NCBI GenBank assembly: GCA_965261645.1
Contig: CBDHDJ010000004.1
Coordinates: 1,364,001 to 1,428,000, forward strand
Length of the DNA stretch: 64,000 nt
Direction: 5' to 3'
Source of the DNA: CBDHDJ01 sp965261645
Lineage (GTDB): Bacteria; Pseudomonadota; Alphaproteobacteria; SHVV01
Position numbers and translations under genes: made by a program. This document shows, in pieces, positions 42,136 through 51,558 of this stretch; position 1 is the first letter of the stretch, and every line of letters starts with the position of its first letter. The notes beneath the pieces are model-generated. The model worked only from the letters and a program-made list of their open reading frames with translations. It did no database searches and was not told the origin of the DNA.

Positions 42136-44691
42136 ATGAGCGAGACACAAAAACCGGAAGAGCGAAAGCTGAGCCTGAGAAAGCCCGGCAAGCTCGAAGG
42201 TCGCAAGGCCGTCGAGGCCGGTCAGGTGCGCCAGAGCTTTTCGCACGGCCGCTCCAAGGCCGTCACCGTCGAGGTCAAGAAGAAGAGGTCAGTGTCGCGG
42301 GCGACGGCGGCGAAGGCAGCTGCGCCCCGGCGTGCGACCAAGCCGAAAGAGGTGGCCGAGCCGGCCACGCCGCACGTCGAAGAGCAGTTGGTGTCGGCGA
42401 TCGACGTCGGCGCCGACGCAGCGATCGAAGGCAGCGCCGAACAGCCGGCTCGCGGGCGCATCATTCTCCGCGACCTCACCGAGGACGAGAAGCAGGCCCG
42501 CGCGAAGGCGCTCGAGGGCGCCAAACTGGCGGATCTCGAGGCACGCGAGCACGCCAAGGTCGCCGAGGAACGCCGCCACGAAGAGGAACAGCGGCTTGCT
42601 GCCGAGCTCGATGCTGCGACCAAGCGCGTCGAAAGCGAAGAAGAGCGCAAGCGCGAAGAGGAAGAGACCCGCCGCAAGGCCGAGGCGCAAGCCGCCGAGC
42701 GCCTGCCGGACGCGACCGCCGAGGTCGAGCCAGAGGAACCGGAGCGCCCCCGCGCGCGGCGCCCCGGCCGACCCCCGCCGCGCCCGTTGGCGCGCCGCGG
42801 TCAACCGCGCCGGCGCAGCAACAAGCTGACGGTCGCGCGGGCGCTCGATGAAACCGAGCGGGTGCGCAGTCTGGCCTCGGTGCGCCGGGCGCGCGAGCGG
42901 GAGAAGAGGGCCGCGCTCGAGCCGCCGTCCAAGGTTGTGCGCGAGGTAACCATCCCGGAAAGCATCACGGTGCAGGACCTTGCCAACCGCATGGCGGAGC
43001 GCAGCGTCGATGTCGTCAAGTCCCTCATGAATATGGGCGTGATGGCGACCATCAATCAGGCGATCGAAGGCGACACCGCCGAGCTGGTCGTCGCCGAGTT
43101 CGGTCATCGGATCAAGCGGGTGAGCGCCGCCGACGTGGAAATCGGTCTCAAGGGCGAGGCCGACGAGGCAGAGACGCTGCAGACGCGCCCGCCCGTGGTC
43201 ACCGTGATGGGTCACGTCGACCACGGCAAGACCTCGCTGCTCGATGCGATCCGCGAAACCGACGTGGCAGGGAGCGAAAGCGGCGGGATCACGCAGCATA
43301 TCGGGGCCTATCAGATCGAGACGGCGGCGGGCGGCACGATCACCTTTATCGATACCCCGGGTCACGAAGCGTTCACGGCGATGCGTGCGCGTGGCGCGCA
43401 TGTCACCGACCTCGTCGTGCTGGTGGTGGCGGCGGACGATGGGATCATGCCGCAGACCGTCGAGGCGATCGATCACGCCAAGGCCGCGGGGGTGCCGATC
43501 CTCGTCGCGATCAACAAGATCGACAAAGCGGATGCCGATCCCAACCGGGTGCGCCAGGAGCTTCTTTCGCACGAGCTGGTCGCCGAGGAGCTCGGCGGCG
43601 ATATCCTGTGCGTCGAAGTCTCGGCCAAGGAGAAAACCAATCTCGACAGGCTCGAAGAGGCGATTCTCTTGCAAGCGGAGATCCTCGAGCTCAGGGCCAA
43701 CCCCGCTCGTGCCGCCGAGGGCCTGGTGATTGAGGCCAAGCTCGATCGCGGGCGCGGCCCCATCGCGACCGTGCTGGTGCGGCGCGGCTCGCTCCAGGTC
43801 GGTGACATCGTCGTGGTGGGCAGCGAATGGGGCCGGGTGCGTGCGCTCGTCGATGGTCGGGGCCAGAACCTCGATGAGGCCGGCCCGTCGATGCCCGTCG
43901 AGGTCCTCGGGCTGAATGGCGTGCCCGAGGCCGGCGATGAGATCGTTGTGGTGGATAGTGAGAACCGGGCGCGCCAAGTCACGGATTTCCGCCAGCAAAT
44001 CGCGCGCGACGCGCTGGCCACTACGGTGGGTCAAAGCACGCTCGATCAGATGTTCTCCAAGATCGAACAGGGCGAGGCCAAGGAGCTGCCAGCGGTGATC
44101 AAGGCGGACGTGCATGGCTCGCTCGAGGCCATCGTGTCGGCGCTTGGCGCCTTCGCCAACGAAGAGGTGGCGGTCCGGGTGTTGCATGCCGGCGTGGGCG
44201 GCATCAACGAATCCGATGTCGTGCTCGCGCGCGCCTCCGATGCGCTGGTCATCGGCTTCAACGTGCGGGCCGATGCGAAGGCACGGGCGATCGCCAAGCG
44301 CGACAACGTCACCCTCAGCTATTACTCGGTCATTTACGAGCTCACTGACGATATCAAAGCGATGCTGTCGGGAATGCTGTCGCCGTTGCTCAAGGAGCAG
44401 TTCCTCGGCAACGCGGAGATCCTCGAAGTCTTCAGCATCGGCAAGACCGGCAAGGTGGCCGGGTGCCGGGTGACCGAGGGGACGATCCGCCGCGGCTCCC
44501 AGGTCCGGTTGCTGAGAGACAATATGGTCGTGTACGAAGGCCGGCTCGGGACGCTCCGACGCTTCAAGGATGACGTGCGGGAAGTTCGTGATGGCACCGA
44601 GTGCGGCATTGGCATTGAGAACTACCAGGATCTTCAAGTGGGCGATGTCCTCGAAGCGTTCGAGATCGAGGAGGTCGCACGGACGCTGTGA
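42136..44691 (+). CDS. infB: Translation initiation factor IF-2
   Basis: This 851-residue GTPase delivers initiator tRNA to the 30S subunit. The long charged N-terminal region (residues about 1-270) is rich in Glu/Arg/Ala helices (HEEEQRLAAELDAATKRVES). The core has G1 GHVDHGKTS, G2 GGITQHIG, G3 DTPGHEAF, G4 NKIDKAD and G5 VSAKEK, then domains II-IV ending DVLEAFEIEEVARTL. ATG 42136 is preferred over an in-frame ATG at 42100 that lies inside the upstream gene, because relatives start with SE.....RKLSL..PGKL. The sequence is intact. Confidence 0.97.
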   Translation: MSETQKPEERKLSLRKPGKLEGRKAVEAGQVRQSFSHGRSKAVTVEVKKKRSVSRATAAKAAAPRRATKPKEVAEPATPHVEEQLVSAIDVGADAAIEGSAEQPARGRIILRDLTEDEKQARAKALEGAKLADLEAREHAKVAEERRHEEEQRLAAELDAATKRVESEEERKREEEETRRKAEAQAAERLPDATAEVEPEEPERPRARRPGRPPPRPLARRGQPRRRSNKLTVARALDETERVRSLASVRRAREREKRAALEPPSKVVREVTIPESITVQDLANRMAERSVDVVKSLMNMGVMATINQAIEGDTAELVVAEFGHRIKRVSAADVEIGLKGEADEAETLQTRPPVVTVMGHVDHGKTSLLDAIRETDVAGSESGGITQHIGAYQIETAAGGTITFIDTPGHEAFTAMRARGAHVTDLVVLVVAADDGIMPQTVEAIDHAKAAGVPILVAINKIDKADADPNRVRQELLSHELVAEELGGDILCVEVSAKEKTNLDRLEEAILLQAEILELRANPARAAEGLVIEAKLDRGRGPIATVLVRRGSLQVGDIVVVGSEWGRVRALVDGRGQNLDEAGPSMPVEVLGLNGVPEAGDEIVVVDSENRARQVTDFRQQIARDALATTVGQSTLDQMFSKIEQGEAKELPAVIKADVHGSLEAIVSALGAFANEEVAVRVLHAGVGGINESDVVLARASDALVIGFNVRADAKARAIAKRDNVTLSYYSVIYELTDDIKAMLSGMLSPLLKEQFLGNAEILEVFSIGKTGKVAGCRVTEGTIRRGSQVRLLRDNMVVYEGRLGTLRRFKDDVREVRDGTECGIGIENYQDLQVGDVLEAFEIEEVARTL

Positions 44692-44804
44692 CGCCGCGGC
44701 CTAAGCCGCGAAGCGCGACTCGGGCCGTATCCGTCCTTCGTTCAGCAGTGCTGTTGGCGCGCTTCGCCTGACCCAACAAGGGTGCTGGGGCACGAGGCTC
44801 ACCC

Positions 44805-45239
44805 ATGTCGAGACAAGATAGGCCCAGAGCCGGTCAGCGCCCGTTGCGGGTGGGCGAGGCGCTGCGTCATGCGCTAGCCGAAATTTTCATCCGCGGGGAT
44901 CTGCGCGATCCCGACCTCGCCGGCGCGTCGATCACCGTGACCGAGGTCAGGGTGAGCCCCGACCTCAAAAGTGCCACTGCCTATGTGACGCCGCTCGGCG
45001 AGGTCGACGCCGGGCCGATTCTCGACGGACTGATGCGGTGCGCGCCCTATCTGCGCAGCCAGCTCGGGCAGCGGGTGAAGCTCAAGTTCACGCCGGAGCT
45101 CGAGTTCCGTCTCGATCAGAGTTTCGCCTATGCCGAGCAGATCGACGATATTCTGCGCCGGCCCGAGGTGGCCCGCGATCTCAAGGCGCCGGCCGAGCGT
45201 GGCGACGATGAACCACAAGGCTCGCGCAATGGGCCGTAG
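44805..45239 (+). CDS. rbfA: 30S ribosome-binding factor RbfA
   Basis: This cold-shock and 16S rRNA 5'-end maturation factor has 144 residues with a KH-type fold: GEALRHALAEIFIRGDLRDP, ITVTEVRVSPDLKSATAYVT, then LRSQLGQRVKLKFTPELEFR and the FAYAEQIDDIL tail. It follows infB after 113 bp with no clear terminator. Its 3' end overlaps the start of truB by about 30 bp, indicating coupled translation. Confidence 0.95.
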   Translation: MSRQDRPRAGQRPLRVGEALRHALAEIFIRGDLRDPDLAGASITVTEVRVSPDLKSATAYVTPLGEVDAGPILDGLMRCAPYLRSQLGQRVKLKFTPELEFRLDQSFAYAEQIDDILRRPEVARDLKAPAERGDDEPQGSRNGP

Positions 45240-46119
45240 GGGGCTGGCGCTCCACGGTTGGCTCGTGATCGACAAGCCGATGGGCGTGACCTCGGCGGGC
45301 GCCGTAGCGCGCGTCAAACGCACCCTCGATACGCAGAAGGCCGGCCACAGCGGCACCCTCGATCCGCTGGCGGAGGGGGTCCTGCCGATCGCCCTGGGTG
45401 AGGCCACCAAAACGGTCGCCTGGGTGATGCAGGGCGTCAAGATCTACCGCTTTACCGTTGCCTGGGGAGAAGAACGGACGACCGATGATCGCGAGGGCGA
45501 AGTGGCGCGGACCTCGGCGGCGCGGCCGAGCGAAGCGGCCATCGTGGCGGCCTTGCCGCGTTTCATTGGCCCTATATCCCAAGTGCCGCCCGTGTACTCG
45601 GCCGTGAAGGTGGCTGGCAAGCGCGCCTACAAGCTGGCGCGCGAGGGGGCCTCCCCGGCACTGGAGGCGCGGGCGGTCATGATCGACGATTTGGCGCTCA
45701 TCCGCCGACCCGACGAGAACACTGCCGAGTTGGAAGTGACCTGCGGCAAGGGGACCTACGTTCGTGCGCTGGCGCGCGATCTCGCCCGCGCGCTCGGTAC
45801 CTGTGGCCATATCGCGCGGCTCCGGCGCACACGGGCCGGGCCCTTCGATGAAAGCCAAGCGATTTCGCTGGATAATCTCACCTCGCTCGGGCATAGTGCG
45901 CGCCGCGACGACCTTCTGTTGCCAGTCGAGGCGGCGCTGGCCGACATCCCGGCCCTGCCCTTGACCGGCCAACAGGCTGATCGGCTCCGCCATGGCGGGG
46001 TCGTTAAGGTTGCCGACACTCCGCAAGGTGAAGTCCGCGCCATGGCCGCCGGCAAGCTTGTCGCGCTGGCGGATGTCTCGGACGGCGAGGCGCGGGCGCG
46101 GCGGGTGTTCAATCTTTGA
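45208..46119 (+). CDS. truB: tRNA pseudouridine(55) synthase
   Basis: It converts U55 of tRNAs to pseudouridine. The catalytic Asp is in AGHSGTLDPLAEGVLPIALG. Other signatures are GWLVIDKPMGVTS, QVPPVYSAVKVAGKRAY and CGKGTYVRALARDLARALG, and the C-terminal domain reads LRHGGVVKVA. There are 303 residues from ATG 45208; ATG 45229 (MGRRG), which overlaps the rbfA stop, is an alternative start. rpsO follows after 26 bp. Confidence 0.95.
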   Translation: MNHKARAMGRRGLALHGWLVIDKPMGVTSAGAVARVKRTLDTQKAGHSGTLDPLAEGVLPIALGEATKTVAWVMQGVKIYRFTVAWGEERTTDDREGEVARTSAARPSEAAIVAALPRFIGPISQVPPVYSAVKVAGKRAYKLAREGASPALEARAVMIDDLALIRRPDENTAELEVTCGKGTYVRALARDLARALGTCGHIARLRRTRAGPFDESQAISLDNLTSLGHSARRDDLLLPVEAALADIPALPLTGQQADRLRHGGVVKVADTPQGEVRAMAAGKLVALADVSDGEARARRVFNL

Positions 46120-46145
46120 GCGAAGGCGTACCAAAGGAGTACCAG

Positions 46146-46415
46146 ATGTCGATCACAGCTGCACGCAAGGGCGAGCTCATTGGCGAGTTCGCCACCAGGG
46201 ACGGCGATACCGGCTCACCCGAGGTGCAGGTCGCCATCCTGACTGAGCGCATCAACAATCTCACAGAGCATTTCAAAGCCCACAAGAAGGACGTGCATTC
46301 GCGGCGCGGCCTGCTGATGATGGTCAGCCGGCGCCGCCGCTTGCTGGATTATCTGAAGCGGACCGGCGACGAGCGCTACACCAAGGTGATCGACCGGTTG
46401 GGGCTGCGCAAATAG
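46146..46415 (+). CDS. rpsO: 30S ribosomal protein S15
   Basis: This 89-residue 16S rRNA-binding protein is needed early in 30S assembly. Family sequence is clear: DTGSPEVQVAILTERINNLT, HFKAHKKDVHSRRGLLMMVS, RRRRLLDYLKRTGDERY. An AAAGGAG lies just before ATG 46146. It is followed by pnp after 258 bp, the conserved rpsO-pnp arrangement. Confidence 0.97.
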   Translation: MSITAARKGELIGEFATRDGDTGSPEVQVAILTERINNLTEHFKAHKKDVHSRRGLLMMVSRRRRLLDYLKRTGDERYTKVIDRLGLRK

Positions 46416-46603
46416 TGCTGGCCGCGGTCGTCTGGCGCACGTGAAGATACGCCGCATCGGAGGCGTCCCCGGGCATCGCTGGCCGACCCGGGCGCGACAC
46501 CCAATCGTGGCCATATGACGAGTTGCCCCTTTTGGGGCTGACGGAAGGAGGCATAAAAGACGCACCCGGGATTCGCAGGACGCGCCCGGGAATGAAACGG
46601 ATA

Positions 46604-46621
46604 GAGACAGATCGCTGTCTC
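46604..46621 (+). promoter_or_regulatory. Stem-loop in the pnp leader
   Basis: GAGACAG-ATCG-CTGTCTC forms a perfect 7-bp stem about 50 nt before the pnp start. In enterobacteria the pnp leader contains an RNase III-cleaved hairpin used for autoregulation. This stem is in the equivalent position, but the functional link is inference. Confidence 0.45.
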
Positions 46622-46673
46622 CGGCGAGGCCCGATAGGCGGGGCTCGCTTGTCGGAAGAAGGACTGACACAAA

Positions 46674-48836
46674 ATGTTTGACATTCATCGCAAGGAACTA
46701 GAGTGGGGCGGACGGAAGCTGATTCTGGAGACGGGCCGGTTGGCCCGCCAGGCCGATGGCGCGGTTCTCGTTCAATATGGTGACACCTCGGTGCTGTGCA
46801 CCGCCGTCGCCCAGAGAACCGCCCGCGTCGGCATCGATTTTTTCCCGCTCACCGTGAACTATCAGGAGAAGACCTTTTCCGCGGGCAAGATTCCCGGTGG
46901 TTTTTTCAAGCGCGAGGGCCGGCCGACCGAAAAAGAGGTCCTCACTTCGCGCCTCATCGACCGGCCGATCCGGCCGCTGTTCGCCAAGGAATTCCATAAC
47001 GAAACGCAGGTCATCTGCACGGTTCTCTCGCACGACATCGAGAATAACCCCGACGTGCCGGCCCTGATCGGCGCTTCGGCGGCGTTGACCATCTCGGGCA
47101 TTCCGTTCCTCGGACCGATCGGCGCGGCCCGCGTCGGTTATATCGACGGGGAGTACGTGCTCAACCCGCGGCTCGACGAATTGCTGTCGAGTAAGCTCGA
47201 TCTCGTGGCGGCGGGCACCGGTGAGGCCGTCCTCATGGTCGAATCGGAGGCCCAGGAACTCGGCGAGGAAACCATGCTCGGGGCCGTGATGTTCGCGCAA
47301 CGCGCCTTCAAGCCGGTCGTCGACCTGATCATCGATTTAGCCGAGGACTGCGCCAAGGAGCCCTGGGAGCTGCCGCGCACCGAGGGCGAGGAAGAGGAAG
47401 AGCTCAAGGGGCGCGTTCGGGAGATGGCCGAGGCCGATCTCCGTGCGGCCTATCAGGAAACCGTCAAGCAGGCGCGCGTCGACAAGCTCGCCGCGGTCAA
47501 GGACAGCGTTCTGACCACGCTCGGCGAGGAGGACGCAGACCTGGGTCCGGTCAAGGATGCCCTCAAGGGGATCGAGAAGGACATTGTCCGGCGCACCATT
47601 CTCGACCGGGGCATACGCATCGATGGCCGCGACACCAAAACGGTCCGGCCGATCCATTGCGAGGTCGGCACCTTTCCGCGCACGCACGGCGCCGCGGTGT
47701 TCACCCGGGGCGAAACCCAGGCCATCGTGGTCACGACGTTGGGCACCGGCGAGGACGAGCAGATCGTCGATGCGCTCGACAGGGAGTACCGCGAGCACTT
47801 CATGTTGCACTACAACTTCCCGCCCTATTCCACCGGCGAGACCAAGTTCATGACCGGCCCGGGCCGCCGCGAGATCGGCCACGGCAAGCTCGCCTGGCGG
47901 GCGCTCCATCCCCTCATGCCTACGGCGGAGGAGTTTCCCTACACGGTCCGCGTCGTCTCGGAGATTACCGAATCGAACGGCTCCTCCTCGATGGCCACCG
48001 TGTGCGGCGCATCGCTGTCGCTGATGGATGCCGCAGTGCCGGTCCGGCGGCCCTGCGCAGGTATTGCCATGGGTCTCATCCTCGAGGAGGACGGCTACGC
48101 GGTGCTCTCGGACATCCTCGGCGATGAGGATCATCTCGGCGATATGGACTTCAAGGTCGCCGGCACCGAGCAGGGAATCACGGCGCTGCAGATGGACATC
48201 AAGGTGACCGGCATCACCGAGGACATCATGCAGGTGGCTCTGGCGCAGGCGAGCGCCGGGCGCATGCACATCCTCGGCGAGATGAGCAAGGCGCTAGGTG
48301 CCTCGCGCGAGACGGTCGCCACGTATGCGCCGCGTATCACGATGATCACCGTTCCCAAGGACAAGATCCGTGAGGTCATCGGCACTGGCGGCAAGGTGAT
48401 TCGCGAGATTTGTGAGACCACCGGCGCCAAGATCGATATCGCCGACGACGGGACCATCAAGGTCGCATCGGTCGATGCCGATTCAAGCCAGGCCGCGATC
48501 GACTGGATCAACGGCATCGTGGCGGAGCCTGAGGTTGGCGTGATCTATACGGGCAAGGTCGTGAAGGTTGTCGATTTCGGCGCCTTCGTGAACTTCATCG
48601 GTAATCGCGACGGCCTGGTTCACATCAGCGAGCTCGCGCCTCGGCGGGTCGGCAAGGTCAACGATGTGGTCAACGAAGGCGACGAGGTCAAGGTGAAGGT
48701 CTTGGCCATCGACGATCGCGGCAAGGTGCGCCTCAGCTTGAAGGTGGTCGATCAAGCGACCGGCGCGGACATCACCGAGCAGGTCAAGGCCAAGCCGATG
48801 GCGGAGGAGAAGGCGGAAGCGGAGGCCGAGGCTTAG
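46674..48836 (+). CDS. pnp: Polyribonucleotide nucleotidyltransferase (PNPase)
   Basis: This 720-residue phosphorolytic 3'-5' exoribonuclease belongs to the degradosome. The first RNase PH domain (LETGRLARQADGAVLVQYGD, FFPLTVNYQEKTFSAGKIPG) is followed by an all-helical linker. The second RNase PH domain carries the active site (RTHGAAVFTRGETQAIVV, then FPPYSTGE). KH (VIGTGGKVIREICETTGAKI) and S1 (YTGKVVKVVDFGAFVNFIG) domains follow, then a short acidic tail. AAGGA precedes ATG 46674. Confidence 0.97.
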   Translation: MFDIHRKELEWGGRKLILETGRLARQADGAVLVQYGDTSVLCTAVAQRTARVGIDFFPLTVNYQEKTFSAGKIPGGFFKREGRPTEKEVLTSRLIDRPIRPLFAKEFHNETQVICTVLSHDIENNPDVPALIGASAALTISGIPFLGPIGAARVGYIDGEYVLNPRLDELLSSKLDLVAAGTGEAVLMVESEAQELGEETMLGAVMFAQRAFKPVVDLIIDLAEDCAKEPWELPRTEGEEEEELKGRVREMAEADLRAAYQETVKQARVDKLAAVKDSVLTTLGEEDADLGPVKDALKGIEKDIVRRTILDRGIRIDGRDTKTVRPIHCEVGTFPRTHGAAVFTRGETQAIVVTTLGTGEDEQIVDALDREYREHFMLHYNFPPYSTGETKFMTGPGRREIGHGKLAWRALHPLMPTAEEFPYTVRVVSEITESNGSSSMATVCGASLSLMDAAVPVRRPCAGIAMGLILEEDGYAVLSDILGDEDHLGDMDFKVAGTEQGITALQMDIKVTGITEDIMQVALAQASAGRMHILGEMSKALGASRETVATYAPRITMITVPKDKIREVIGTGGKVIREICETTGAKIDIADDGTIKVASVDADSSQAAIDWINGIVAEPEVGVIYTGKVVKVVDFGAFVNFIGNRDGLVHISELAPRRVGKVNDVVNEGDEVKVKVLAIDDRGKVRLSLKVVDQATGADITEQVKAKPMAEEKAEAEAEA

Positions 48837-48988
48837 CCTCCGGGCAGCGGTGGTGGTGGCGAAAGCCGTAGAATTCAGCGGCTTCCACCTGCCCACCGGC
48901 TTGGCGGTTCGGCGCCGGCTCGCCCGCCAGGCCGAATTCCGCTATGATGGCGCTGGGAGTGCTACGCGAGCGCGCAAACGCGGCGAAC

Positions 48989-50395
48989 ATGAATCACATG
49001 AAAGCGCTTAATCCGATCTTCGTGTCGGGTCGCGAGGTCTTGCCCCTGATCGAGGGCGGCAAGGGTATCTCGATCACCAACGGGCAAAGCACCGGCGCCT
49101 GGGCGGCGTGCGGCGGCATCGGCACCTTCTCGGGCGTCAACGCGGACTTCTTCGACGACGAGGGGCAGCCGATTCCGCAACTCTATCACGGCCGCACCCG
49201 ACGCGAACGGCACGAGGAGTTGGTGGCTTACTCCATCCAGGGCGGCGTCACCCAGGCCAAGATCGCTCACGAGCAGGCCAACGGGGAAGGCCGCATCCAC
49301 ATGAACATCCTGTGGGAGATGGCGGCTGCCGAGCGGGTTCTGCGCGGTGTTCTCGATGAGGCCGTGGGGCTGATCCACGGCATCACCTGCGGCGCGGGCA
49401 TGCCCTACAAGCTCGCCGGGATTTGCGCGAGCTATGGCCTTTTCTACTATCCCATCATCTCCTCATCGCGCGCATTTCGGGCGTTGTGGAAGCGCACCTA
49501 CCACAAGTTCGGCGAGTGGCTCGGCGCGGTGGTCTATGAGGATCCGTGGCGCGCCGGCGGTCATAACGGCCTGTCCAACAACGAGGATCCGCTGGTCCCC
49601 GAGGACCCCTATCCACGGGTGCGTGAGCTTCGCCAACAGATGAATGAGTTTGGGCTGGAGCAGACCCCCATCATCATGGCCGGCGGCGTCTGGTATCTGC
49701 GCGAATGGCAGGACTGGCTCGACAACAAGGAGCTCGGACCGATCGCCTTCCAGTTCGGCACGCGGCCGTTGCTCACCCAGGAAAGCCCCATTCCCGACGT
49801 GTGGAAACGCAAGCTCTTGGAACTTAAGGAAGGCGACGTCAAGCTGCACCGATATTCGCCGACCGGCTTCTGGTCATCGGCGGTCGAGAACGCCTTTCTC
49901 CGCGAGCTCAAGGAGCGCAACGAGCGCCAAGTCGCCTATACGACCGAACCGATGGGCGATCACGCCACGCCCTTCGCGGGCGGCGCGCGCCGCCGCCAGG
50001 TCTTCCTCACCGCCACCAATGCCCAGCACGCCCAGGCGTGGTGCGATCAAGGCTTCACCGAAGGGTTGCGCACGCCCGATTCGACGCTGATCTTCGTCAC
50101 GGCCGAGAAGGCCAATCAGATCCGCACCGATCAGATCGAATGCATGGGGTGCTTGAGTTCCTGCCATTTTTCCAACTGGTCGCAGAACGAGAAGGGCACG
50201 ACCGGGCGCAAGGCCGACCCCCGAAGCTTCTGCATTCAGAAAACGCTGCAGGAGGTCTGCCACTCCGACCGGCTCGATTCCAATCTCATGTTCGCCGGTC
50301 ACGGCGCCTACCGCTTTGCCACCGATCCGTTCTATTCGAACGGCTTCATCCCGACCGTCCGCCAGCTCTTCGAGCGCCTGCTCACCGGTAACTAG
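48989..50395 (+). CDS. Nitronate monooxygenase family FMN enzyme
   Basis: This TIM-barrel flavoprotein is related to 2-nitropropane dioxygenase, which oxidises alkyl nitronates. It has about 468 residues and starts LNPIFVSGREVLPLIEGGKG followed by SITNGQSTGAWAA, the typical FMN-binding entry strand. Other motifs are HGITCGAGMPYKL, PIIMAGGVWYLREWQDWL and GPIAFQFGTRPLLT. The C-terminus contains CMGCLSSCHFSNW, which could bind a metal or Fe-S cluster and is unusual for simple nitronate monooxygenases. ATG 48989 is chosen over in-frame ATGs at 48944/48947. The physiological substrate is not evident from context. Confidence 0.85.
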   Translation: MNHMKALNPIFVSGREVLPLIEGGKGISITNGQSTGAWAACGGIGTFSGVNADFFDDEGQPIPQLYHGRTRRERHEELVAYSIQGGVTQAKIAHEQANGEGRIHMNILWEMAAAERVLRGVLDEAVGLIHGITCGAGMPYKLAGICASYGLFYYPIISSSRAFRALWKRTYHKFGEWLGAVVYEDPWRAGGHNGLSNNEDPLVPEDPYPRVRELRQQMNEFGLEQTPIIMAGGVWYLREWQDWLDNKELGPIAFQFGTRPLLTQESPIPDVWKRKLLELKEGDVKLHRYSPTGFWSSAVENAFLRELKERNERQVAYTTEPMGDHATPFAGGARRRQVFLTATNAQHAQAWCDQGFTEGLRTPDSTLIFVTAEKANQIRTDQIECMGCLSSCHFSNWSQNEKGTTGRKADPRSFCIQKTLQEVCHSDRLDSNLMFAGHGAYRFATDPFYSNGFIPTVRQLFERLLTGN

Positions 50396-50434
50396 GCAGC
50401 GCCCGGCGCCGGTGCCCCGCGCCTCGCCGGGGTC

Positions 50435-50451
50435 TTTGGAATCATTCCAGA
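50435..50451 (+). promoter_or_regulatory. ICE-like box upstream of irr
   Basis: TTTGGAA-TCA-TTCCAGA matches the alphaproteobacterial iron control element TTTAGAA-N3-TTCTAAA at 11 of 14 positions and has a perfect TGGAA/TTCCA core. It lies about 63 bp before the irr start, consistent with autoregulation. Confidence 0.5.
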
Positions 50452-50513
50452 TAATGGCATAACATGATGATACGGGGTTTAATTCCACCGGCCAGGCAGC
50501 TATCTTCACAGCC

Positions 50514-50954
50514 ATGAGTGCGCTCACGTTAGAACGCCGTTACGCCCAGGCGCTGGACCGGCTCAAGCAGGCAGGGCTGCGGCCGACGCGCCAGCGGCTC
50601 GGCTTGGCGCGCATCTTGTTCGAAGGCGAAGATCGCCACGTCACCGCCGAGGCGCTTCATCAGGAGGCCATGGATGCCGGCCTTCGGGTGTCGCTCGCGA
50701 CCATTTACAACACGCTGCACCAGTTCACCGATGTCGGGCTGTTGCGCGAGGTCGTGGTCGGCGCTGGGCGGTCTTATTTCGACACCAATGTCTCGCAGCA
50801 CCACCATTTCTTCTTCGAGGATTCGGCCGACCTCGAGGATATTCCCGCCGATGAGGTGACCATCAGCCGCCTGCCTGAGCCGCCCCAAGGGCGCCGGGTG
50901 GAGCGCGTCGAGGTGATCGTGCGCCTCTCGCCTGAGAAAAAATCAACCTATTGA
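50514..50954 (+). CDS. irr: Iron response regulator Irr (Fur family)
   Basis: This haem-responsive transcription factor controls iron-dependent genes in alphaproteobacteria. The 146-residue protein has a winged helix (GLRPTRQRLGLARILFEGED, HVTAEALHQEAMDAGLRVSL, ATIYNTLHQFTDVGLLREV) and a dimerisation domain. That domain contains the Irr-type HHHFFFEDSADLEDIP, in which the His run replaces the zinc/iron sites of true Fur. No N-terminal haem-regulatory Cys-Pro motif is present. It is followed by rubrerythrin, and ICE-like boxes precede both genes. Confidence 0.9.
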   Translation: MSALTLERRYAQALDRLKQAGLRPTRQRLGLARILFEGEDRHVTAEALHQEAMDAGLRVSLATIYNTLHQFTDVGLLREVVVGAGRSYFDTNVSQHHHFFFEDSADLEDIPADEVTISRLPEPPQGRRVERVEVIVRLSPEKKSTY

Positions 50955-50975
50955 TCTCAATCTTGTATTGATTTT

Positions 50976-50992
50976 TCTAGAAGTATTCTAAA
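50976..50992 (+). promoter_or_regulatory. ICE box upstream of rubrerythrin
   Basis: TCTAGAA-GTA-TTCTAAA matches the consensus TTTAGAA-N3-TTCTAAA at 13 of 14 positions, with a perfect TAGAA/TTCTA palindrome. It lies 100 bp before the rubrerythrin start, in an AT-rich stretch suited to a promoter, and is the expected binding site for Irr encoded next door. Confidence 0.7.
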
Positions 50993-51091
50993 TAACAGGA
51001 CTGAACAGACGAAAGTTGGTTTTGTGCGTGCAGGGCGCCTCCTCGCATGGGGGACTGCCAGGGTATAACGATAAACGATCAGGAGGACACT

Positions 51092-51511
51092 ATGGCGTCG
51101 CTTAAGGGAAGCAATACCGAGCAGAATCTAAAAGATGCGTTCGCCGGCGAATCGCAAGCCAATCGGCGTTATCTCTATTTCGCCCAGAAGGCGGATGTCG
51201 AGGGCTACAACGATGTCTCGGCCGTCTTCCGTTCGACCGCCGAGGGCGAGACCGGCCATGCTCATGGTCACCTCGAGTTTCTCGAGGAGACCGGCGATCC
51301 CGCAACCGGCAAGCCCATCGGTAACACGTCGGCCAACCTGAATGCCGCCATTGCCGGGGAAACCCACGAATACACCGACATGTATCCCGGCATGGCCCGC
51401 ACGGCGCGCGAGGAGGGCTTCGACGAGATCGCCGATTGGTTCGAGACCCTGGCGAAGGCCGAAAAATCCCACGCCGGGCGATTCCAGAAAGCGCTCGATA
51501 CGCTCGACTGA
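51092..51511 (+). CDS. Rubrerythrin, ferritin-like diiron protein without rubredoxin domain
   Basis: This 139-residue four-helix diiron protein probably reduces peroxide or handles iron. Carboxylate/His ligands are seen in AFAGESQANRRYLYFAQKAD, EGETGHAHGHLEFLEE, AIAGETHEYTDMY and LAKAEKSHAGRF. The C-terminal rubredoxin domain of classical rubrerythrin is missing, so another redox partner must supply electrons; the downstream Fe-S protein is a candidate. AGGAGG lies 5 nt before ATG 51092. The ICE box upstream suggests Irr control. Confidence 0.93.
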   Translation: MASLKGSNTEQNLKDAFAGESQANRRYLYFAQKADVEGYNDVSAVFRSTAEGETGHAHGHLEFLEETGDPATGKPIGNTSANLNAAIAGETHEYTDMYPGMARTAREEGFDEIADWFETLAKAEKSHAGRFQKALDTLD

Positions 51512-51558
51512 TTCATCGCCATAGGCGGAAGCGACGGCGCGGGCTTCTGCCGGTGCTA

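Noticed and set aside
42289..44637. A 782-residue minus-strand protein opposite infB
   Set aside because: It is an antisense shadow of infB with His/Asp-rich composition typical of reversed high-GC codons.
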